Source: DASUPK01 sp963843085 (lineage in GTDB: Bacteria > Actinomycetota > Thermoleophilia > Solirubrobacterales > 70-9). From it: 64,000 nucleotides of DNA. Location: NCBI GenBank assembly GCA_963843085.1, contig CAWJJG010000005.1, forward strand, positions 94,692 to 158,691, in the 5' to 3' direction. The notes below the pieces were generated by a model, which saw only the letters and a program-made list of their open reading frames with translations, was not told where the DNA came from and searched no databases. The position numbers and the translations under genes are program-made. Each line of letters begins with the position of its first letter. Position 1 is the first letter of the stretch. Of the stretch, positions 58,189 to 64,000 are shown one piece after another.

Positions 58189-58761
58189 ATGGCCATTGAC
58201 CGACACACTCGTGTTTGCCCGCGCTGCGGTGATGAGGCGGGCGAGGATGAGTTTTGCTCGAAATGCGGCCTGCATCTTTGGGAGCAGCCGGAGCTTCCAA
58301 CCCGGGCGGAATGGGATCAAGTCCAGTCAGAGGGGAAGCTCGTGGGCTCGGCAGCAGAAGCCGGTACGGAGGGCCCGGGCGGATGGTCAGTCGTTGACTG
58401 GTGGCGCTCCCTCCCGGCTGACGCACGGGTTAGAGGGCAATGGGACGCTCTTTCGCCCGGTGCCCACGCGGCCATCATCGCGGCAATTGCAGTGGTTCTC
58501 ATCGGCATCATCGGCATCATCGTCGTTGCCGCAACGCCGGCCGCGCCAGCCGACGGTTCGTCTTGCCTTAGCGCCAGCAACGGTGAGATCTCGGCTTGGG
58601 TCGACAAGAAGGACCCCAACCTGCCAAGTGGCGTTAGCAAGGGTGACGTGGTGAGCGCCGTCGCCGGGATCTGCGCGACAGCCGCGGGCAGCAGAACCCC
58701 GCAGAGCTTCTCCAATGGGTTGCTTAACCTTGCCGTTGGACAAGCCGAATATGGCTACTAG
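58189..58761 (+). CDS. Zinc-ribbon membrane protein
   Basis: 190 residues. N-terminal zinc ribbon (RVCPRCGDEAGEDEFCSKCG), a linker with WEQPELPTRAEWDQ, one membrane segment (HAAIIAAIAVVLIGIIGIIV) and an exported C-terminal domain with two Cys (SSCLSASNGEISAWVDKK, GICATAAGSR). The same opening occurs in the next gene, so the two probably share a role at the membrane. No known family can be named. Confidence 0.68.
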   Translation: MAIDRHTRVCPRCGDEAGEDEFCSKCGLHLWEQPELPTRAEWDQVQSEGKLVGSAAEAGTEGPGGWSVVDWWRSLPADARVRGQWDALSPGAHAAIIAAIAVVLIGIIGIIVVAATPAAPADGSSCLSASNGEISAWVDKKDPNLPSGVSKGDVVSAVAGICATAAGSRTPQSFSNGLLNLAVGQAEYGY

Positions 58762-58782
58762 CTTGTCGGGGGGAACACCAGG

Positions 58783-59847
58783 ATGAGCCGCGGCGATCGA
58801 GTTTGCCCGCGCTGCGGTGCTCCCGCCGAGGATGAGGCGGTCTGGTGCGAGGGCTGCGGACTCAACCTCAAGAGGGAGAAGGAGCTTCCCTCGGCCGACG
58901 CCTACTCAGCACGGACTCGGGAGGAGCGCTGGCTCGAGCAACAGGAGGCCGAGAAGAAGGAGCGCGCTGAAGTCGAGCGCAAACGAGAAGCGGAGGCTCT
59001 CGCAGAGAAAGACGCGGTACGAAAGCAGAGGGAGAAAGAGCGCAATGCCGAGCGGGAAGCTCGTCGACAACAGCGTCGTCAAGCGATTCACGCACGAAGG
59101 GCGCCCCTGCTGGGAGCTGGGTTGGCACTGGCAGCGATCGCCGTGTTGCTCGTTGCCTGGCACGTGACCAAGGCCGACGTCCCTGTCATCGGCAAGAGTC
59201 CGTTCCTTTCCAATGGCTCACCCGGAAGTCTCGCCGAAGCAACGCGAGACGTGCCTGCAAGTGACGTCGCCGTCATCGACGACGCCAGCATCAATGTCCC
59301 GGGCCTCGTGCAGGGCGGTCACATCAGCAAGGCCGACTTCAACCGCTTCCTCCTCCAGACCGCCAAGCAGAGTCGGCTCCAGTCTGTTCCACAGCCGAGC
59401 GATCCGCACTATCAGCAGCTCAAGACCAAGGCGATGCAGACTGCGCTCCAGATCGCCTGGATCGTTGGCGAGGCAAACAAGGAGGGCATCACCTTCACCG
59501 ATACAGAGCTTCAGCAGGCCCTCCAGCAGATCAAGTCGCAATTCAAGACCCAGGCCGAGTACGTCCAGGCGCGGGATCAGGCCGGCCTGACCGAAGCGGA
59601 CGTGTTGGAGCGGGCCAAGCTGCAGCTGATCCAGAACAAGATCCAGAACAAGATCCAGAACAGCGTGAGAGCCAATGGCAGCAGCGGGAGCCAACAGGCA
59701 GCACAACAGTCAGCTCTCACGAACTTTGGACGCACCTTTCGAGAGAGCTGGCGGCGACGAACTGTATGCGCGCCCGGCTACATCATGAGTGGCTGCGCGA
59801 ACGGACCGCCTCTAGCGACCGCGCCCAGGCTCCGCACCACTCCTTGA
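58783..59847 (+). CDS. Zinc-ribbon membrane protein with SurA-N/foldase-like domain
   Basis: 354 residues. Zinc ribbon (RVCPRCGAPAEDEAVWCEGC), a highly charged coiled coil (EAEKKERAEVERKREAEALA), one membrane segment (APLLGAGLALAAIAVLLVAW) and an exported part with a SurA/PpiC-type N-lobe (HISKADFNRFLLQTAKQSRL, TALQIAWIVGEANKEGITFT, LQQALQQIKSQFKTQAEYVQ). The tail FRESWRRRTVCAPGYIMSGC is typical of actinobacterial foldases. The parvulin domain itself is missing, so a chaperone or adaptor rather than an isomerase is expected. Paralogous opening with the upstream gene; 21 bp gap. Confidence 0.7.
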   Translation: MSRGDRVCPRCGAPAEDEAVWCEGCGLNLKREKELPSADAYSARTREERWLEQQEAEKKERAEVERKREAEALAEKDAVRKQREKERNAEREARRQQRRQAIHARRAPLLGAGLALAAIAVLLVAWHVTKADVPVIGKSPFLSNGSPGSLAEATRDVPASDVAVIDDASINVPGLVQGGHISKADFNRFLLQTAKQSRLQSVPQPSDPHYQQLKTKAMQTALQIAWIVGEANKEGITFTDTELQQALQQIKSQFKTQAEYVQARDQAGLTEADVLERAKLQLIQNKIQNKIQNSVRANGSSGSQQAAQQSALTNFGRTFRESWRRRTVCAPGYIMSGCANGPPLATAPRLRTTP

Positions 59848-60471
59848 CGGCCCCTCGCCGATGGCATCCGTACCAGGGCGCCTGGCGGCCGGATACGTTT
59901 GCAACTAGCCCGCCAAGCGCCGTCTGTGGGTTGGCCGCCCTGGCTCTGGCTGAGGTACGCGCGGGCCCTGGACGACCTGGACAGGAACTCCCGCGTTAGG
60001 CTCGCGCCATGCGACGACACCCATCCTCGTCCTTGGCCGGTATCTCGCCGAGGCAGTTGGAGGTGATGGCTGGCAACAGCCAGCGGAGCGCGCTCTTCAT
60101 AGACGCGCGCGAGGCTGACGGCTCGTCGAGGGGGGCTGACCCATTTAGCACCGGCCTCAAGCGGTTTGGAAATAGTCGACTTCCGTCAACTTCTTAACGT
60201 TCTTGGCCGCATCCACTCTTGCCTAGAGTGGGTTGATGGCATCTCGAGCGATCAGCTGATAGCGAACACGCGGGGGCAAATAGTCAACTTCAGCTGCGAG
60301 CCCGACAGCTTTGCGGAGCGGATCAGCATGCTCTCGAATGCGGAGCCTTTGTGCTCTGGAAGGGCATGTCGGTTCCCAAGTACTTGCCAAGCTAGTCCGC
60401 CGGCCTCATGGGTCGGCTCCCTCTATCACCGAGCACTAGAAACTGAGCGAGGCCTGCCTCGTAATAGGTGC
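59848..60471. other. 624-bp region without supported gene
   Basis: Open frames here are short and unconvincing (for example 60009-60197). A hairpin CCACTCT-5-AGAGTGG lies at 60213-60231, and near-identical 14-mers AAATAGTCGACTTC and AAATAGTCAACTTC sit at about 60170 and 60278. GC content is lower than in the backbone. It may hold a promoter or origin-like sequence for the right-end module. Confidence 0.35.
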
Positions 60472-60696
60472 ATGGAGATCAACCAACCTCATATTGAATC
60501 CAGCACTACGGAGCCTGGCGATCGTCATGGCGACCGGCTCCTATCTGTGCGAGAAGTCGCCGATCAACTCGCGGTGTCGGTCTCAACCGTTCGACGTCTT
60601 GCGCGGTCCGACAGTCTGCCCGCTCGCTATATCCGTAGCTCCCTAAGGTTTTCGGGCCGTGATGTGGATCGGCTAATTATGAATTCAAGGATCTAG
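60472..60696 (+). CDS. Small HTH/excisionase-like DNA-binding protein
   Basis: 74 residues. LLSVREVADQLAVSVSTVRR followed by LARSDSLPARYIRSSLRFSG and RDVDRLI is the MerR/HTH_17 fold of excisionases and phage regulators. ATG 60472 with a weak AGGTG site. Its last 12 bases overlap the convergent ADP-ribosyltransferase-like gene. Probably controls excision or transcription of the island. Confidence 0.7.
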   Translation: MEINQPHIESSTTEPGDRHGDRLLSVREVADQLAVSVSTVRRLARSDSLPARYIRSSLRFSGRDVDRLIMNSRI

Positions 60697-61419
60697 TACG
60701 GATCCCGTTACCTCCAGAGGCTCGATCGCCGTGATGGATACATCTCCCGGCAGCACCAGGATTTCGTGCTCTGTCCGCTCTTCGAAATACGCAAGAACAC
60801 GACTCTTGGGGACTTCCGCGATTGCGACCCTGGGGATGCCTGGCTGGATGCCGGCAAAGCGCCTCGCGAACCACTCCGCTGTGTCGCCCTGGGTGGTGTA
60901 GGAGAACCCCTGCTCGAGCCCATCTCGAGTGAAGCCGCGATATGCCAGCACTGGATCGGTCAGCTGCGCCAGTTGGGCTCGTTCCGAGGCAGTCATGATT
61001 TCTTCCACCTTGGGTCGGTTTGCACCTAGCAATGTTCGCCATTCCCTCTCGTACTGCGAGGGGTTGTCAGTATTGATCCAGACGTGTCGTACGAGTTGCC
61101 AATAGTCCTTGTGATTATCAATCTGGGATGCGATCTGCCCTAGCTTCCACGCCTGGTAGGGCGAGGCGTGTGCGAGTACGTAGCTGTCCCAATTGCCGTT
61201 CCGATAATCATTTGCGAGAAGCACGCGGTTCCGCTCATAGATCCGATTCGCTTCGGCAACCAGCTCAGGACTGGCTACTGAGCCACAAAACACGGGGTGA
61301 CTAAGGAACGGACCTTCGGGACCATCCTCGACAAACGATTCGAGAAGAGGATGAAGGTCGTCCTGGCCAGTTTGACCACCAGACCCTTGATGGCGCTCAT
61401 ATCCATTTGTCGGAGTCAT
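60685..61419 (-). CDS. ADP-ribosyltransferase-like protein
   Basis: 244 residues. Helical N-terminal part (VAEANRIYERNRVLLANDYR, SPYQAWKLGQIASQIDNHKD) and a C-terminal ART-like catalytic domain: Arg in PVLAYRGFTRDGLEQ, the S-T-T-like FSYTTQGDTAEWFARRF, and the ExE turn ERTEHEILVLPGDV. This R-S-E layout is that of arginine-type mono-ADP-ribosyltransferases, including phage and toxin members. The target is unknown. ATG 61419 overlaps the upstream gene's stop (ATGA), so it is co-translated with the Rep-like gene. Confidence 0.6.
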   Translation of the reverse strand: MTPTNGYERHQGSGGQTGQDDLHPLLESFVEDGPEGPFLSHPVFCGSVASPELVAEANRIYERNRVLLANDYRNGNWDSYVLAHASPYQAWKLGQIASQIDNHKDYWQLVRHVWINTDNPSQYEREWRTLLGANRPKVEEIMTASERAQLAQLTDPVLAYRGFTRDGLEQGFSYTTQGDTAEWFARRFAGIQPGIPRVAIAEVPKSRVLAYFEERTEHEILVLPGDVSITAIEPLEVTGSVLDP

Positions 61420-62135
61420 GGCAGATTTACCTCGTAGCGACTTCCCCACCCCTGCCTCTTATTACTACTGAACATAGGGAGCGCCTCAACGAGCTGTTTG
61501 TCGCTCAGCTTCTGCGATTGAGCCCTGTCCAGCGCGGACAAAAGGTTCGGGTTGTACTGCTGAAGGATTCGTCGCTGGGGATAACGGAAACGCCATTGAC
61601 CCTTACCTCTCGGCAGGTGACGCTGCTCATGATGCGTCCCGAAGACCGGCTGATGCTGGCCCAATACATAGGCAACCGAGTCCATCGCACCGAGCAGATC
61701 TTCGTCTGAGGTCGGGATCCGCTGGATATGAGGCCAACCAAAGCCGACCTTCCGAGCATGGCCTCCCAGCATCGGCGCATGAATATATTCCCAGCAGAGC
61801 ACGTGCAGATGGGCTCCCGCCCCCGAGGTGGACCTGGCCGCCACCGCCAGGTAGACCAGCCGCTTCCGGGAGTTACGCGACCGATGCAACCGTCGCAGCA
61901 GCAGGGACCAGGCTCGGCCGGCGGAGGGCATCGATAGGTCTGCCGAGTCAAGCGTCAGGTGGTGGGTGGGCTTCGCCGCGACAACCCCTAGGCAGAGCCG
62001 CTCGGCAAGCGTGAGGGGACGCCCAAACGCGATCCCGCGCTGCATTGCGACGAGGGCCGTGAAGGTGGATCGCTCTGGCGACCGCTTCGCTCTTCCCCAA
62101 ATTTCATGGGCTGACTTGTGTAACATATTGGGCAT
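61416..62135 (-). CDS. Putative HUH-type replication initiator
   Basis: 239 residues. GAGAHLHVLCWEYIHAPMLG contains a His-hydrophobic-His (HUH) metal motif as in rolling-circle Rep and relaxase enzymes; later MDSVAYVLGQHQPVF supplies a candidate Tyr region. N-terminal STFTALVAMQRGIAFGRPLT and LVYLAVAARSTSGAG flank it. With Xis and Int next door this resembles the Rep of actinomycete integrative elements. ATG 62135 was preferred; the longer TTG start would cross the divergent promoter. Assignment is moderate because overall similarity cannot be tested. Confidence 0.5.
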   Translation of the reverse strand: MPNMLHKSAHEIWGRAKRSPERSTFTALVAMQRGIAFGRPLTLAERLCLGVVAAKPTHHLTLDSADLSMPSAGRAWSLLLRRLHRSRNSRKRLVYLAVAARSTSGAGAHLHVLCWEYIHAPMLGGHARKVGFGWPHIQRIPTSDEDLLGAMDSVAYVLGQHQPVFGTHHEQRHLPRGKGQWRFRYPQRRILQQYNPNLLSALDRAQSQKLSDKQLVEALPMFSSNKRQGWGSRYEVNLP

Positions 62136-62145
62136 CAATCCATTT

Positions 62146-62155
62146 ATGATATCAT
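62146..62155. promoter_or_regulatory. Palindrome ATGATATCAT in divergent promoter
   Basis: A perfect 10-bp palindrome lies in the 27-bp AT-rich gap between the divergent Rep-like and winged-HTH genes. It is a likely operator for one of the small regulators; it also overlaps a TATGAT -10-like box. Confidence 0.4.
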
Positions 62156-62162
62156 CCGGCGT

Positions 62163-62537
62163 GTGGCACGTCAACCCCTGGTAGATAAAGAACGCAATCG
62201 CCTGCTCGCCCGGCTGGAAGAACTTCAGCCGCAGCTCAACGAGGCGCGGCGGTTACGACGACAGCTAAGGGCGCTGCGAAGGCTTGATGAGTCGCCGGCA
62301 ACGACCGAGCAAGGCGCTCCGGCATCACCTGCACGCCATCGGTTCTCCCCTGCTTTCCGAAAAGCTCAAGTAATTGAACTGCTGACAGGCTCAAACAAGA
62401 CTCGCACCGAAATTGCCGAAGCCCTGGAAATCAGCCGAGCGCATGCCGGCCGGATATTGAAGTCGCTCCTCATCGAGGACAAAGTGCGCGACGTCGGGGA
62501 TGGCCGGTTCACCGCAGTGGGAGGAGCGAGGCGTTGA
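62163..62537 (+). CDS. Coiled-coil and winged-HTH regulator
   Basis: 124 residues. An N-terminal helix (KERNRLLARLEELQPQLNEA) could dimerise; the C-terminal half (AQVIELLTGSNKTRTEIAEA, LEISRAHAGRILKSLLIEDK, VRDVGDGRFTAV) is a winged HTH. GTG start at 62163. Overlaps the excisionase gene by 4 bases. Likely a transcriptional regulator of the module. Confidence 0.75.
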   Translation: MARQPLVDKERNRLLARLEELQPQLNEARRLRRQLRALRRLDESPATTEQGAPASPARHRFSPAFRKAQVIELLTGSNKTRTEIAEALEISRAHAGRILKSLLIEDKVRDVGDGRFTAVGGARR

Positions 62538-62746
62538 CCGACGGCTTGACAAAAAGCGAGCGACGGCGATTCTTCTTGAAGGTGCCGCAGGTAGCTGGAC
62601 GGCTTCAGGTTTCGGAACGGACTGTCCGCGGCTGGGTTGCTTCGGGCGCGCTTCCCTCCTACAAGTTCGGAGGGTCTCGTCGAATTCGGGACGATGACCT
62701 CGAGATATTTGAGCAAGAGCGCCTCGAAAACGGAGCGGGGCGATGA
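62534..62746 (+). CDS. xis: Excisionase (HTH_17 type)
   Basis: 70 residues. FFLKVPQVAGRLQVSERTVR followed by GWVASGALPSYKFGGSRRIR and DDDLEIF is the classic excisionase/MerR-like fold. TTG start at 62534 overlaps the regulator; ATGA overlap joins it to the integrase. It would direct the integrase towards excision. Confidence 0.88.
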   Translation: MTDGLTKSERRRFFLKVPQVAGRLQVSERTVRGWVASGALPSYKFGGSRRIRDDDLEIFEQERLENGAGR

Positions 62747-63906
62747 GCGGTTGGATGGCAGGCAATCGCCGTCAATCTCCAGTGAGGCGCGCGAACCCGT
62801 CTGGTACCACCGTTTGGGTAGCCCGATACAAAGGACCGGGAGGTAAGCGACGGATCGCAAAGCCTCATTGGAACGGCGGCAAGGGAACCTTTCGATTCAA
62901 ACGCGATGCTCAGCGTGCCATTGACGAGGCAGTCGAGCGAGCATATGGACTCGGCATCACTCAGCACGACACCGTGGAGAGCTACTTCCAGACCTGGACG
63001 CAGCGCCATCCCCGGGCGAAGCGGACCAATGCCACCAACGAGCATCGAATCGGCCGAGTTCTCGACGTGCAGCTTGATGGTCGCCGGCTTGGTGGGTGGC
63101 GCTTGGATGAGTTGCGCCGTCGGCATGCGCTTGAGCTAGTCGATCACCTCCTTCGAGAGCAGGGTCGAGCCGTGCAAGGTGTTCGCGGCATCCTCGGTTC
63201 GCTCTCGGTGCTTTGCGAGAACGCAATCGACGACGAAGTGGCCGGGGCCAATCCTTTTAAGGGACTCCGGCTTCGGAGAAATGATCCGCGTGCACGCAAG
63301 GCTTCGCGGCCGGTGAAGGTTTGGTCCTTCGATCAAATACGAGCATTCGCGGCGGGGGGCCGGCCTGAAGCGCGCCGGGCCCTTGATCCGCCGCTGCCTC
63401 CTCACAACTACGAGGCACTCTTGCTAATCCCGGGCCTAACCGGGTTGCGCTTGGGCGAGTTCATCGCCTTGCGGCGCCAAGACTTCGATGGAGAGGTGTT
63501 CACGGTTAGCCGTACCGCCCACGAGGGGGAAATACAAGCTGGGACGAAATCCGACCACGGAGAACCAACAGCTGGGCGCGCCGTGCCGTGTCCGCGATCA
63601 CTTGCCCGGCTCATTCGAGAGATGCCGGTACGGATTGATTCGGACTTGCTGTTCCCGACGCCCAAGGGCAAGCTCTGGCGCGAGCGGAACTTCTATCGGG
63701 ACGTCTGGTACCCGGCGCAACGAGCGACCGGGATGGATCCCATCCCTCACCACTTCCGGCACTCCTACATAACGCAGCTGCGTGCCGCCGGAATCGACGA
63801 CGCCGATCTAGCTGGCGTGGCCGGGCACACCGTGGAGACAATGGTTGGCACTTACACCCACGCGCTTGGGCGCAGCCATGATCGGATTCGAAAGGTGATC
63901 GGGTGA
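62743..63906 (+). CDS. int: Tyrosine-recombinase integrase (right end)
   Basis: 387 residues. N-terminal arm-binding domain (TTVWVARYKGPGGKRRIAKP), core-binding domain (TVESYFQTWTQRHPRAKRTN), catalytic domain with Arg in IPGLTGLRLGEFIALRRQDF, HxxR in HHFRHSYITQLRAAG, His in GVAGHTVETMVGTYTHALG with the nucleophile Tyr there. ATG overlaps xis. This is a separate lineage from the integrase at 48296 by eye. Its att site is probably beyond 63.9 kb; the last 94 bases of the window show no tRNA. Confidence 0.92.
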   Translation: MSGWMAGNRRQSPVRRANPSGTTVWVARYKGPGGKRRIAKPHWNGGKGTFRFKRDAQRAIDEAVERAYGLGITQHDTVESYFQTWTQRHPRAKRTNATNEHRIGRVLDVQLDGRRLGGWRLDELRRRHALELVDHLLREQGRAVQGVRGILGSLSVLCENAIDDEVAGANPFKGLRLRRNDPRARKASRPVKVWSFDQIRAFAAGGRPEARRALDPPLPPHNYEALLLIPGLTGLRLGEFIALRRQDFDGEVFTVSRTAHEGEIQAGTKSDHGEPTAGRAVPCPRSLARLIREMPVRIDSDLLFPTPKGKLWRERNFYRDVWYPAQRATGMDPIPHHFRHSYITQLRAAGIDDADLAGVAGHTVETMVGTYTHALGRSHDRIRKVIG

Positions 63907-64000
63907 CGCTCGCGGTTTCATTCGGGTCGCATCGTCAGGACCGCCAAGGCGGAAACCCCATCACTATGCGGTTTGGGGATCGTTTGAATGATGCCCTACG

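Noticed and set aside
60009..60197. 62-codon ORF
   Set aside because: No ribosome site, no family features, and atypical composition; not supported.

Overview
The window is high-GC DNA with dense, short-spaced genes. It looks like an actinobacterium, most likely class Thermoleophilia (Solirubrobacterales type). Pointers are secreted proteins with Lys/Cys-rich C-terminal tails, a collagen-like protein whose N-terminus is of the HHIGLVALFIALTGTAYA type, many DoxX, VOC and alpha/beta-hydrolase genes, and mannan-related glycosyltransferases. The taxonomic call is inference from gene content; no 16S gene is present.

Left part, 1 to about 45.5 kb, reads as chromosomal backbone. 1-8.4 kb has nitrogen and amine metabolism: an APC permease with a universal-stress domain, a glutamine-synthetase-like ligase, an aldehyde dehydrogenase, an SDR, a class I glutamine amidotransferase, RidA and threonine dehydratase. 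This resembles a gamma-glutamylation (Puu-like) route. 8.4-16.3 kb has DoxX, a single-chain esterase/Baeyer-Villiger monooxygenase, an enoyl-CoA hydratase/isomerase, a persulfide-dioxygenase/rhodanese protein and secreted proteins. 16.3-23.3 kb has an ArsR-DUF2892-MMPL operon, an NlpC/P60 hydrolase, and an HD-GYP/hybrid-kinase operon. 23.4-33.4 kb has lipid genes (acyl-ACP thioesterase, WS/DGAT, lipase), GT-C membrane enzymes, a zinc-ribbon/HTH protein, a c-di-AMP (ydaO-type) riboswitch placed before a 44-residue membrane protein, and a GH76-like mannanase. 33.4-45.5 kb has STAS, arylsulfotransferase, VOC, DUF899, a FAD amine oxidase, DUF2254, and a decayed response-regulator/thioredoxin-reductase pseudogene. 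A palindromic intergenic repeat family (here REP1) recurs at gene ends through this half.

Right part, about 47.57 kb to the window end, is an accessory island. Its left edge is a tRNA(CAU) 3' fragment followed by its own terminator, the footprint expected when an element integrates into a tRNA gene. Inside are a toxin-antitoxin pair and a tyrosine integrase, then about 600 bp of non-coding DNA with exceptional structure: an 80-nt three-way junction, nested inverted repeats and six 11-bp iterons. From 50.1 to 57.2 kb lies a cassette-like array. Seven copies of a palindromic repeat (REP2) bracket intervals that mostly hold one ORF each, in either orientation, mainly secreted proteins with poly-Lys tails. 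An IS110-family element has inserted in the loop of one repeat, and a serine recombinase follows the last copy. The island continues with two zinc-ribbon membrane proteins and a replication/integration module: HTH, ADP-ribosyltransferase-like protein, HUH-Rep-like protein, winged HTH, excisionase and a second tyrosine integrase.

The most notable systems are the REP2 cassette array with its structured platform and recombinases, and the c-di-AMP riboswitch that appears to control a single microprotein.
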